Assembly (NCBI RefSeq): GCF_040958095.1
Contig: NC_091227.1
Span: 20,285,900-20,349,899 of the forward strand
Length of the DNA stretch: 64,000 nt
Origin: Procambarus clarkii
Taxonomy: Eukaryota; Arthropoda; Malacostraca; Decapoda; Cambaridae
Direction of reading: 5' to 3'
In this document: positions 13,201-24,300 of the stretch, piece by piece
How positions within the stretch are numbered: position 1 is the stretch's first letter
Layout of the letters: every line of letters starts with the position of its first letter
The notes under the pieces: generated by a model
Database searches by the model: none
Seen by the model: the letters and a program-made list of their open reading frames with translations, nothing else
What the model was told of the DNA's origin: nothing
Made by a program: the position numbers and the translations under genes

Positions 13201-14622
13201 TAGGGCTTGGAAAACATGCTAGATGTGGTTAAATCACTTTATATATAGGTTCTCTTCATAGTTGTCCTTCATGTCTCAGATTGAAATTATAATTTTAATC
13301 AGTGAAATCAGCCCAGTGTGTGTGGAAAATATTAGGGTATGAACAGTACTCTGTTACTATGGCTCCAATCATGATTTTAATGATTTTCATAGATGGACGC
13401 AACATTAGAAGAAACAGTTAGGGTCTTGGGAAAGCCATTGGGCATATACAAAATTATATTCTATGGTTTGTTTTCATTTCAAGATTTCCTGGTTTTCGAT
13501 CACAAATATGGGCCCCGTTTTCTTCTGAAAATGAGGTTTTGAGGCTAGAGCACGGGAAATATGCTAGATGTGGGGTAAATCTCTTTACAGATAGGTTCTT
13601 TTGGTATTGTCCTTACAGGACAGGTTCATATTAAAATTTTGCTCAGTGATATCAGCCCATAAAGCATGGGAAATATTAGTGTATGAATGGTAACTCTGAT
13701 AATATGCCTTAAATCATGTTTTTAATGGTTTTCATAGATGGACACAGCATTGAAAGAAACAGTTGGGTATTTTATTTATAAATAAAAAAAAATCAGAAAT
13801 GCTTCCTTGAGGTATTTCCAGTCCTAGCAATCCCCTATCTATGTCGAATTGGGGGTTGGTCCCATATAGTTTGTTGAATCCATGTTGAACTGAACATACG
13901 TATTTTTTAAAATAAAGCTATGAAAAAAGTTCCGTCTTCAGTAACAAAGTTTACTGAAGACCACATTACTTATGGTAGGGTCTTATAGTGCAGTGGTCTA
14001 CGTTGTTGGCTCATAACGCAGGGTGCCGGGTTCAATCCCTGGCAGGACAGACGGTTGAACACATTTCTGTAAAACTGATGCCTGTGTCTGTCTAGCAGTA
14101 AATAGGTACCAAAGAATTAGGAAACTTGTGGGTTTTATCCCTGGGAAGGTCAGACATTACCATATGGGGATGACAAAACCAACTGGCTTCCTGTCCCTAA
14201 CAACAACGGGAAGGAGAGGTGAGGTTAATACCAGAATTTCAGAATGCTCCTTGAATTTAGTAATTATTTGGAGGAAATTATGTCAAGTAGATGAAAAACT
14301 CCCTTCAGATTTAAATAATTTCAAACTAGCATATAATGCTGAACAAGTCATCGTCACCCTGTGATCCCAGCGGCCGCTCATGTCTCTAAGGTTCCTATAT
14401 ACTGCCACCCACACCTGGCCCTCCATCACTCAACCTGGAGTGCAGTAGTAGTGTATGAAGGGAGTGGAGGAGCTGACGCACCTGGTCGTAGGTGCAGCTG
14501 GTGTCGTCGGCGGCGCCCAGCACAGCTGCAGCATCCAGCTGCCTTTCCTCCTGGGCCTCCAGGAGCTCCACCATGGAAATCCCGGGCTCCTCGCCGTCCT
14601 CGGCACTAGGGAGGTGGGCCAT
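4264..14622 (-). CDS. UBR7: UBR7-type E3 ubiquitin ligase (UBR box and PHD finger)
   Basis: Ten coding exons joined by GT-AG introns in consistent phase: 14622-14482, 12285-12149, 10222-10162, 8527-8378, 7358-7256, 7122-7061, 6753-6600, 6261-6161, 4742-4571 and 4421-4264. Together they make 1239 nt, 412 aa (human UBR7 is 425 aa). Exon 1 starts at ATG in the context GCGACCATGG and contains VLGAADDTSCTYDQ. Exons 2-3 (aa 48-113) form the UBR box (GYVKRQALYAC, GVCLACSYHCHEDHDLIELY, KFRCDCGNSKF). Exons 4-5 (aa 114-198) form the PHD finger with paired cysteines and histidine (YCTCHRPYPDPE, MIQCCICEDWYHGR, MICGECLPKH). Exons 6-7 are an acidic, Lys/Glu-rich linker. Exons 8-10 are the conserved C-terminal part (WRKQLCTCEACK, ILFLLDDEDTVAFYEE, LRDYLRKFAENKKVV). 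From family knowledge the protein recognises N-terminal or histone substrates and ligates ubiquitin. It shares a promoter region with TFIIS. Confidence 0.95.
4743..6160 (-). other. UBR7: UBR7 intron 8 (exons 8-9)
   Basis: The 1.4-kb intron holds one SINE-like repeat (about 5690-5410), listed separately, and otherwise AT-rich sequence with no supported exon. Open frames around 5330-5750 fall inside that repeat and are not genes. Confidence 0.7.
5410..5690 (-). repeat. SINE-like dispersed repeat, second copy
   Basis: It aligns by eye with 2700-2440: both copies, on the minus strand, share a block around TTGGTGAATCGGATTC-like sequence, then CATATTG, then a tail GGCTTGGCACCTTCTTTTGA. A tail piece of the same kind is seen on the plus strand near 17745-17785. 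Its tail resembles the end of the tRNA-headed SINE at 48406-48684, which suggests a shared 3' end used for retrotransposition. Confidence 0.6.
8208..8247. repeat. Inverted repeat in UBR7 intron 4
   Basis: Arms of 16 bp (AATTACAATTTACAAC and its complement) flank an 8-bp loop. The rest of this intron (8377-7359) is AT-rich, with an AATAAT run near 7530-7555, and shows no coding exon. Confidence 0.7.
8528..10161 (-). other. UBR7: UBR7 intron 3, with unclassified mid-copy-looking sequence
   Basis: No exon is supported here. The part at about 9540-10030 is clearly richer in G and C than its surroundings and looks like an inserted repeat (for example CAGCCAGCGACATGCGACAC), but I cannot name the family and found no second copy in the window. 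Confidence 0.45.
10840..11848 (+). mobile_element. Tigger/pogo transposon remnant in UBR7 intron 2
   Basis: A start resembling the Tigger transposase N terminus (MGSKKVSESSTKENSCEDDD) is read at about 11092-11151. The right end at 11675-11848 is typical of the family: GGTTTACGAAGCGTC and ATTAAATTCGTAAAT lead to a terminal CCACTG beside TA. The left terminal repeat is not recognisable, so the 5' end is lost or strongly decayed. The coding part is short and broken by stops. A smaller MITE (11430-11642) is nested inside. It runs opposite to UBR7. Confidence 0.7.
11430..11642. mobile_element. Tigger-like MITE nested in an older Tigger copy
   Basis: The 213-bp element starts CAGTGGCGCC, ends GAGGTTCCACTG and is flanked by TA on both sides. 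The inner terminal parts are complementary (ATTAACGAG near the left end, CTCGTCACTCGAG at the right). It has no coding capacity, so it must have moved with a transposase from a related full element. Confidence 0.8.
12960..13770. repeat. Satellite-like tandem repeat, about 342-bp monomer, 2.4 copies
   Basis: Three copies begin with the related motif GTGgAATCAGCCC at 12960, 13302 and 13646, so the spacing is 342 and 344 bp. Shared blocks recur in order in each monomer: TATGAA, AAATCATG, TTCATAGATGG, GGGTCTTGGGAAAGCCATT, and AAAATGAGGTTTTGAGGCTA in the first two. Copies have diverged visibly. The array lies in UBR7 intron 1 (12286-14481). No open frame spans a monomer. Confidence 0.85.
13976..14235 (+). 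mobile_element. tRNA-derived SINE, old copy
   Basis: A tRNA-like head carries an A-box-like block (TAGTGCAGTGGTCTACGTTG) and a B-box (GGGTTCAATCCC at about 14029). It is followed by the body motif TCTAGCAGTAAATAGGTACC, which is also present in the SINE at 48164-48405. The body ends without a clear A-rich tail. It lies in UBR7 intron 1, in the opposite orientation to the gene. Confidence 0.75.
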
Positions 14623-15390
14623 GGTCGCGGAGGGTGTAGAGGGTGTAGCCACGCGGGTAATATTTGACTGTCACACTCGGCTCCTCACGGGTGGCGCCAC
14701 TCCTCCTCTGTTGTCCTCGCGTTCCCGTTTTCTTCCTCACCAAACTCTCCAAATTGTAGCCGTGGCGCCCATGGTGGCTCTCCTCTCCCTTCCTCTGGTC
14801 TTATTCTCCTCCTCTCCTGGCCACTCTCCCTCTCATGGTCCACCTGCATAGGCCTATAGGCTTGTTTAATGTTCACGGCATGTATATTACCACCCCTGAC
14901 GCCCTTTGATATGGGCAGTGTTGGCATCTTGATATATATCTGGTATTATCTAGCTTTATCCCCGCAGGTATCAATCAAAATATCAGATGGAATATTAATA
15001 CAGATGAATAAGTAGTTTCTTCTTGGCATTATATATATCCTAATTTTGAAAAAAAGCCTTGCATAGAAACATAGGAAAAAATAGTTATACAAACTTGATC
15101 AATATGGCATCTCGTGGACTACAGGAATTTGAAAAAAAAATTTAAAAGCTAAAGTAATTTGTATCCTTTTCAATTTTACGCAGTTGGGTGAATATAGGTG
15201 TAAGATACGTGAGTGTATGAGTGAGTGTGAGTGTGTGAGTGCGTGAGTGTGGGCGCGCGCGGGGGCGGGCACGCCAGGCCGCCCACCAATCACAACAGTC
15301 GTCGCCGGCGTCTGCTTCCAGAAGCATTACGCTGTTAAACCCGCCTTTTCCTGACTGAAAATCTCTTGCCTCCCCAAACCGCTGCCAGTC
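14623..15390. promoter_or_regulatory. Shared divergent promoter of UBR7 and TFIIS
   Basis: The interval separates the two start codons. Near the TFIIS side it is strongly GC-rich with CpGs (15250-15320), a GC box (GGGGGCGGG, 15261-15269) and a CCAAT box (15286-15290). No TATA box stands at a fitting distance from the TFIIS start. A second GC-rich part lies around 14640-14830 before UBR7. Both genes are housekeeping genes in other animals, so a CpG-type bidirectional promoter is plausible. Exact transcription starts cannot be read from sequence. Confidence 0.65.
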
Positions 15391-18300
15391 ATGGGTTGCG
15401 AGGAGGAAGTGCTCAAGATTAAGAAGAAGCTAGACAAGATGACGGCGAGCGAGGGCGTGAGTGGCAGAGGGGAGGGCTGGGGGTTTAGGTTGTGTGAATT
15501 GAAGGGTTTTGGAGTGTGTGTGTGGAGGTCACTTGTGGAGCGAGGTGGTGGAGGCTGGCTCCATGTGCCTAGCCTCCACATTAACTTTTAGTCTACGCCA
15601 CCACCACCTTCCTAAGACGCGTCTCTCGCTACTGATTCAATTAAATAAATGGTGTAGAGGGAATTATAGAGTAGAGGGCAGGCAGGAAGGCGTTCAACAA
15701 AGAGAGGGGAGTCATTACTATACACCAGGCATCATGGTAGCCACTAGGCTTACCGTAGGGCAGGTAGGCCTAGCTCCTCACAGGCCTTACACACCATATT
15801 ATTCCTCCTAGAGCCCACTCACTAGCTTCACCCGTCCTCATTTTTGCACATTTTCATAATTTAGTTTGCTTTATTTTTGACATTGGGCTGCATTATCTTT
15901 TAGCTGATTATCTTAGTCATTTTTTATTTTTTTTTTACTCCAATATTATTTATAATTAGGTGTATGTGTATTTATTACTTTTAATAAAAAAATTAACCTT
16001 GTGGGCTCAATTGCAACCTATTGGTGGTATGAGTGCACCAAATACAACATTTATCCTAGTTTAAATTAGTAAAAAGTGCTGATACTTTGGCTAAGGTTAC
16101 ATAAATTAGGCTAAACATTTATTTTTATAATAAAGAGAAACTGGGGCCTAGTAGCAGTTCACGAGACACTACTGAGTACTAAACAGTGTTTTTGGCTAAA
16201 GACATCGTTGGGTTAAAACATTACATGATCCCATATCCAAATGGCAGGTGGGCCAGAATCACAATAATGCTGCTCTGAACCTGGCAAGTGATCTCTCAGT
16301 GAGAGCTTTCTTGAATTTACCTGAAGACCAGCATCTCTAGTGGCTTCAATGGGGATAGTAAGCTAGAGGCTTGTAGACCCCCCCCACTTGTAATTAAGTT
16401 ATGTGTGTCTTTTTAAAAAGTAGGCTTAGCTGGTTTTGAACCTAGCAACGCCACCTGTGTCACAGGTTTATCATAAAGATAACCGTTTTGTATGTGGATA
16501 AACAAACGCCATTGTTTTCTCACCTTTATTGAAATACCGTATCCCATGCAGCTGTAATTTGGCTCAGAACACCTGGGTACAGTTTATTTAGAATTACATT
16601 TCTCTCAATTTCATGATACATATATAATAAGATAAATAAAAGGTATTTAATTATGCATAAGGTTATGCTTTAATATGGTTGATGGTACGGTACTTGCCAC
16701 TCTAATTGGTGAAGGATTCACTGTTATTTGACTCCTGGTAATTTGTTCATGTTGTCTACCATCATACTGGCAAACCAATATTTGCCTATATCCTTTTTAA
16801 GTTGAAATTTATGCAATTTATGGCCATTCTTATGAGTTTTTCCTGGTTAGACAATTTCAGGTGTTTATATTCCTTTTTAATGCTTTTCATCCACCTATAG
16901 ACTTTCAAATTTGTGACCAAATTTGTGATTTGTAATCTGGCAAGCTTATAATTAAAATAAGTTCAATTTCTACGTTATTTTATTATAAATATTATAATCA
17001 TAATATTATAATTTACAAAAATTATAGCTATACAAAAAAATTCCATGTACTGTACTGTACTATGGTGTATTTCTGAGGGTCGAGCAAAACACGCAACGAG
17101 AAAGTAATTTTTAATACATATAAGTTATAAAGTAAATTAAGATGAAGAATGAACAACTATAAGCTAAAGTAACAGTAGTAACTTGTAAACTAAAATAAAG
17201 ACCCATAGTAAAGTAAGAGTATACTGAAGATAAGAACAGTGCTTCATTCTGTATTTCTCACTGAAATCTGTAATTCCTTTTTATAATTTAGACTACTCAT
17301 TAGTCAAGCTTTAATAGAAATCTGGATGCTAGTTCACTCTTAATTTCCATAAATTGATTTCCATGTAATCATTATTATTGTACACTGCTTGAGACTTGGC
17401 ATTGTTCAGGATGCAGTTAGTGTAAGTTTGATTAAAGAATACGCTGTTACTCACTGTTATCTTCCATTGGCAGGATCAGACACAGGCACTAGATATATTG
17501 AGGGTACTGCAAGGACTGCCAATCAACTTCCAGGTAGGAGACTTTGATGATTTAACATTTTTAACATTTTGAAGGCTTATAAGTCTGTCGGTCTTCTAGT
17601 TACGTTCTGCTCATTTACTTTGTGTTTTATGTTTTAAGCCACTGTCTTTGAAAATAAATGAAGAGTGATATGTATGTGGTATATAGTCTAGGTGTATATT
17701 ACAATGAGCTTTTGAACTATTGGTTAATGCAGGTGCTCTACACATCCTGGGTTGGTGCCTTCTTTTGATAATTACTTGGTTAGATTGATGAAATAAGTGG
17801 GTTTGAATTGGATATATTACAACCTACCTAGTTTTTGTTCCACTCTTGTTTCAATATTGTTGGAAAATATTAATTGCAAGGACATTTGAAAATCATGGCA
17901 GTATATATCTTAAGGCACTTGTATACTCTAGTTGTATACAGTACTAACACTAGAAAATATACTATAAACTCTCTATCAGCATCCTCTTAAATACCTAGAC
18001 AGTTTTTGGGTTGTCTGAAATGTCTAAAACTCCTCATATTGTTCTCTGAATTATTTGGTTCCAATCAACACGCTTAATGCTCCTTATTATATGGGAGTTG
18101 GGGGAATTATCCAATTAAAATGTTTTCTACTCTCATTGTGGCTGGTAATTGGAACAATCCTGTTATTTGTATTAGTAGTGGAGGAAATTTTGTAGTTTTA
18201 AAGAGTGAGGCACTAATAAAGAAGTTTAGGGCAACAATGAATTTAATCATGAGCATGGGAGGGCTCCCAATCCTATGTGGTATTCTTCCAAGATGGGTAT

Positions 18301-21300
18301 TTACAAATAAAGGTTGTCTGGGTGCTTTTGGAATCGGTAGCCAATTAGACAAACATTGCAAGGTTAATGCAATATCATCTATTGATAACTGGGAAAACTT
18401 TTATGGACAAATAAATGTGTTCTTGGTTACAAGTTAGGTTTTCTAGGGCTGCTTTGTTGATTTTCTCTGTTACTATCTGTGATTCATGGTTTATCTAGGA
18501 ATAAACTGCTCTATGGTAGAAGTGTGTGTTTATTTAGGGAAAGGAGGAACTAAGGATGTTTGCTAAGGGGTAAGTTGTAAATATGATCTTGCCTGAATTT
18601 ACTCTACTTCCATTTGCATAGTCACAAATTAGCATAGAGCATCACTTTTGCAACATCTCTTCTAAATTATTCACAATTTTGCATGCAAATTATGCATGAG
18701 AGATTAAGTTGGACTAGTCTAGTTATAATCCCTGATTAGGCTTGTCATAACAGGAACCAAAGATGAAATACACTAATTGTAGTGCTCTACCCATGTTGTA
18801 TATGCATACGTCGATTACGTTGATGAAATTATTGCAGGATAAAAGATAGTTAATCCATCAGTAATCTTGAGGCTTTGTTGGAACCTTGGTAAAACACAAG
18901 ATATCTATACCATCTTATTAATTTAATGTCCTTAATTCTGTACAGGAAATCTCTTAAATGTTCAGGTGAAAATTTGTAATTGTGCCTAACAGTTTAGACA
19001 AAGGCACCACATCATCAAATTGGCAGATGATTGCTTAGATTTATGGTAAAGAAAGAAGTGAAGACTATATTGAGATCTTAAAGAAAGATCTACATGAACT
19101 ACACAAATGTCCTGAAGATTGGCAAATGCTTTTAAATATACAAAATGCAAGACCTTGCAAGTGAGGCATAACTATACACATCATAACTACCAAATCAACA
19201 ACTTTACATTGTAGCAGATTGATGAAGAAAAGGATCTTGGAGCCAGTATCTACCTATTACTGAAAGTTGCACAAAAAGTGGGAGCTGCAGTAAAAAAAAA
19301 AAAAAAAAAAAAAGAAAATGAGCCTTTAGTCAAGCCTATCCTTAATGTAATTTATTCCTAATTATTAAGGTCTAAAATACTGTACTGCATATATTGGTGT
19401 CTTCTTTTACAGTTCTTTTTGTTTGCTAAAAGTAAACTGTTAAATACAAAAGTTTGGTTCTTCATTTTTTTTTTAACTGGCGTTGTTAAAACATTTTTAT
19501 CAAAATACAATAAGATGTATTTTGGGTGTATAATGCTATATTGGTTGGTTTTTAGGAAAAAAATTGTAGTATTGAATCTAAAAAAGGATTTTTAATGTTT
19601 CAGGTTTTGTCAAAGACACGTATCGGTATGACTGTGAATGCTCTCCGTAAGGCTTCTACTGACGAAGAAGTAATTTCCACTGCTAAACAGTTGATAAAGA
19701 ATTGGAAAAAATTTGTTCCTGGTGAGTAACACTATACCAGTAAAGAGGATTTATTTTTTAGAAACTCTTATGAAGCTTTAAATTGATAAGTAAAAAATCC
19801 TATTTCAACATGTGTTATTACATGAACTTCAGAGTGAAGTTGAAAAAAGTACATTGATAACTAGTTTTCAGTATACTATTTTAACAACTTCAGTAGTACT
19901 ATTGATTTTAACTGTACATAGGTTATTTTCAGAGTTCCTTCTGTTCTTCCTGTCTTTGCTGGCCTGTCATGTCACTTTATACTGTTTCTCTACATGACTT
20001 TTATAGTCTCTGTATTTTTACCTGAAAATGCTAAATTGCTCCAAACTTGAAGTTGTACAAATGTATTGGTCTATATTATATTTACGAGGTACCTGAAAAG
20101 ATTATAGCCCTTTATGCCCTAACTGCACAGTCTGGTCCCTGGTTCTAATCCCACAAAACTACCCAGCCTCTGGACTTGTGCAGGTATACTTGACACCAGG
20201 ACCAGAATTTGGTATGCTCATAGAGGCGAAGGTAGCATGTGGATCAGAGATCAGTCTCATATGGGTAAAACTGCCTAGAAAATATAGCTAAAGCAAAACA
20301 GATTTCTTGGTTAAATATAGAAAAGCAGAAGCAAGGAAAGTGATAATTTGGCCAATGTCAATAAACCAGGTTGTAGTATCCAAGTGCACCACCAGCTGCC
20401 AGGTCATGTCATCAGAGTTCATCCTTCCTGCTCGTCTCACTTGCAAACCAGATACCAACCATTCAACTATGAAAGGACTAGCACTGTTTATTATTTTTTC
20501 ATTACACTTCAAAATTGTGCTTAAACTCTCCATCGTGTGTGTCCTTAGCTGATCAGCATGCCCTGACATTGTTTCAGGGTTATAATTACTATTATCAGAA
20601 ACAGGAAGTCTGTGTGGTACATACTTAGGGCTTTTATTGAGGTATGCCTCCCCTCCAGGTCGAATTACTGATATTCCTCTGGATGAAAACCACAACAGTT
20701 TTCTCCCAGGTATCTGTTCACTGCTAGGTGAACAAAGTCATTAGGTGAAAGGAAATGTGCTCAAACAATGGTTATATTGGTTTGTTTCCTCATTGGTTAT
20801 CTTCTCTTAGGGGCTTGAATGCCTTCTTTTCTGTGGCTTCTCCAGAGTTATCCCAGTGTCTGGGTTGTGCTTGGGACTTTGTCCTCAAGCAAGACTTCTT
20901 GAACAGAATTAAGCCCACTTTGTACTTAACCCTTAAACTGCTCCAGTCATATCAAAGTGATTGGCCCATATGTTCCAATTGCCTGGAAATGATTCAAGGT
21001 TCCCCCTTTTTTTTTTTTTTTTTTAAATAGCCCCACTCAATCTAGAGGGATGTCATTTGACACTAGACCTATGTCAATCATTTGTCATACAGTACATATT
21101 TGGAAAAAATCCTGAGCTTCGTTGTTTCCTACAGACTTGTTCTAAATCTGGACCTTAGTCTATTATTTATCTAGTCTATTATTTATCTATTTGGTTAGGG
21201 GTTTGTCAATTCAGGTGGCATTAATTATTACTGTCTCTTGACCTGGGCTCCTTATATCCTTGGCTTATTTGTGGTTCCCGAGGCATTGGTGTGGGATTCT

Positions 21301-24300
21301 CTTGGTTTGATCCCTGTTGCTAGTCTCACTGAGAGAGACCTCCACACAGTCACATCAGCCCTAGGAGTTCTTGATAGCCTGTCAGAGACCAAAACCTACC
21401 CTACCTCACACAAACACAGGGAGCAGGGTATTCATGATCACTGTCACTGAAGAAACGTACCCCTGGAAAGGAAGTGAAGCAAAACTGAACTGCATGGTTC
21501 ACAGAAAGTAAACAATACAGTAAACAACTCTGCAAATGATCCACCCAGTAGTTAGGTCATACTCCTTCCTGCCCTAGTTGCATGCAGCTGGCCACCACTA
21601 GGTGGCAGCACCATAGGAGTTGCCAAGCTCCCAATGTCAATAATGTTCACACCTTTGCCTGATATCAGACAAGTCTGACCTGCTCCTTGAGTTGCCAGCT
21701 CTTTGTTACCTTAGATAAGTGTTGGCCATCCTTTGAACTGTCCTTTGGGGGCCCATTTCCTTGTGTATCTTTTCAGTATTTTGCTTTTGCTTTTACATGC
21801 ATATTGTTGCCTGTTGTGTAGATTTCAGAAAGTTCATCTCAAGCTGCATGTGCTTAGGGTTGCCTTTCCTTAGACACTTGAGGGTGTTGCCCCTGCCCTG
21901 AGAGGGTTACTTTCCTGGTGGGTTCAGGTGTTTGTCCCATAGAGGCCAGCTCACTGTGGTGGGTGTCTTGCCCTGAGTAGTGCATTAGGTATTTGGCTTT
22001 TCTGCTAGGTTTTGAGGTTGGGCATTCTGGGGTTATTGTTTAGGGGTGCACTGGGATTTGCGTGCTTGTGCATTTGGCAAGCAGCTGATGCCCTTCGCAG
22101 CCACATTTATTCTCTTCTGCAATCGGTATCAGTTCATCCGGTGAATGTCCCTTGTGGTCCTGCTTGGTCTTTCAACTCATTGGCCCTGGCAGGCCCTGTG
22201 GGTCTTTGGTGTAATTTCTTTGAATCGCCCAGCGAGCCCCCACTTGTTATTTCGTGCTGAGGGATGTCCATCGCTTTTTTGCTTCATGCCGATGGTCATT
22301 TGTGCCATCTCGGCTATGCTGCCTGTTGAGTGGATGTTTTCCTCTGCCCCAAGGCCTTTGAAGTTTGGGTTTGCTGTCTATTGTAGCTAGAGCCTCCATC
22401 TTTTGGCTTTATTTTTGTAGTGACAAGGCTTAACAGGCAACAGCTGCTTTAGGCTTATTTGTCAGTTTGTATTTTTCAGCTTGGTGTTAGTATGGTTGCC
22501 TTGAAGTTGGTCCAATATGGATTTGGAGGTAGAGCAGGTTCTAACTTGACTGGATTTATTATTCCCCCCCCCCCTCAATCCATTGTCCTTTTGGCTCAAT
22601 GGACCTCTTGTGTTCCCTTTCCCTTGCTCAGTGCTCTGGTGATGTCTGAGGGTTTCAGAGTCCAGGCTTCAATGAGTTGTGAATGTAGCTTGGCCTTCTC
22701 CAGGGATTGCCCTTTCCATGTCTGCAGTGTGGACAGTTGAGGCATTTCTTCTCTCTGGGGTTTCATTTCCTTCTGTTTCTTAGGGGTGTATTTGGCTCTG
22801 ATCCTTTGTGTGCAGAGATGCCTTCCTGTCTGATCAGGCATGAAACATGGCTCTGCCCCATGTTTTTTTTTTTATGGGGGGGGGGAGGGCTGGGGAGAAT
22901 CCCAAGGTGGGACCCTGGGTACACTTTAAAACTATCCTTGTATCTCCTTCCCTCTTTGGGGATTTTTGTTTAGCTTGGGCAGGGGATGTTCTCTATCCTC
23001 CATCAATGTTTGAGCTTGGTTCCCCAGTTGTTCTTCCCCATGTGCCTTTTTTTTTTTTTGGGGCACAGTAGGATCCTCAGATGTGTAGTTTAGGTGGTTT
23101 GTCATCCCATTTACCACAATGTTCAGTTTTTTGTTTGTTTTTTCTCTCGCCTGGGCAGATCAGACTTTAACTTATTTGACCCTGCCTCTTTTTACTGGGT
23201 CTGTTTCAGCCCTAAGGATGCAGTTAAGATACCCTTGCTTCTTCCTGGCTTGCAGACACTCATTTGTTTTCTTGAGGCTTGGACCAGCTTTATCTGTGCC
23301 TCTAGGCATTGTTGGCATGAGGTATGCTCCATTCTTGTCAGGTTTTCTTGGGCTGTGCCTTACTTGTACCCTTGGAGCTTTAGTGTTTTTCCAGTCCTGC
23401 CCTGTTTTGTGGGCATGTGGCAGCAACTTTTACAGTTGCTTTGTTTCCTGGGTCTTGAGTGCAAAAGTTTATGGGTCCCATGTTCACTTAGTCTTAATTT
23501 TCATTTTATGGGCTATGGTTTAGCTTTTCTTTTCCCTGTTCAGTTGTTGCAGCCGAGGTCAGCCAAATCTTTATTGTGTTTGGGGTTCCTCGTTTAATGT
23601 GCTTAATGGGAGTGTTTCCCATGGCATGTATTTGTGACAGTGTCATATCCATATTCCTAATTTGCTATTGGCTTCATAGTTACTTTGGACTATAAAGGTC
23701 TGACTTGTTTAGCAGAGGTATTCAATTTTAGTGCCACTGGAAATGGTCTCGGTACAGATATGTGATGATGGGGGGGGGGGGCTTCTTATGCTTTGGGTTT
23801 CTTGTCTTGTTATTGTAACCCAACCACTTGGACTGGTCGATACAGTGTGTCGGTTGGCATTCAATCCTAGTAGTCGGCTCTGACTGACTTGGTTCCTTAT
23901 CCTCACAATTACGTTTTTCTTGTAAATTTCATATGAAGTATGAAGATTTTGCATTTGACTAGGAATTAGATTTTTCTCTATTTACTTTTCAACATTAAAT
24001 GTTTTAATTTTTATTTAGACAAAAAAGATGACGATGAAAAAGATGGAAAAGAAGAGAAGAAAAAAGAGAAAGAAGATAAGAAGGAATCTAAAAACAACAG
24101 TAACAGTAGCAATAGTAGCAACAACAGTAGCAGCAGCAGCAGCAGTGGAAGTTCCAAGCCTGCCAGCTTTCCAACAGCAGCCCCACCTACCACAGATTCT
24201 CTGCGCCTTAAGTGCCGAGAAATGATTGCTAATGCCCTCAAATTAGCAGGTGAGCTGTTCTGCATAGACTTGTTTATATTAATATGCCATGAAAAGGCCT

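Noticed and set aside
14361-14851. Plus-strand frames over UBR7 exon 1
   Set aside because: GC-rich antisense shadows. UBR7 exon 1 on the minus strand has family similarity and a strong start context.
22012-23597. Several plus-strand frames of 80-167 aa
   Set aside because: They follow from the lack of A on this strand. They show no domains and no splice frame, and nearby frames overlap each other.
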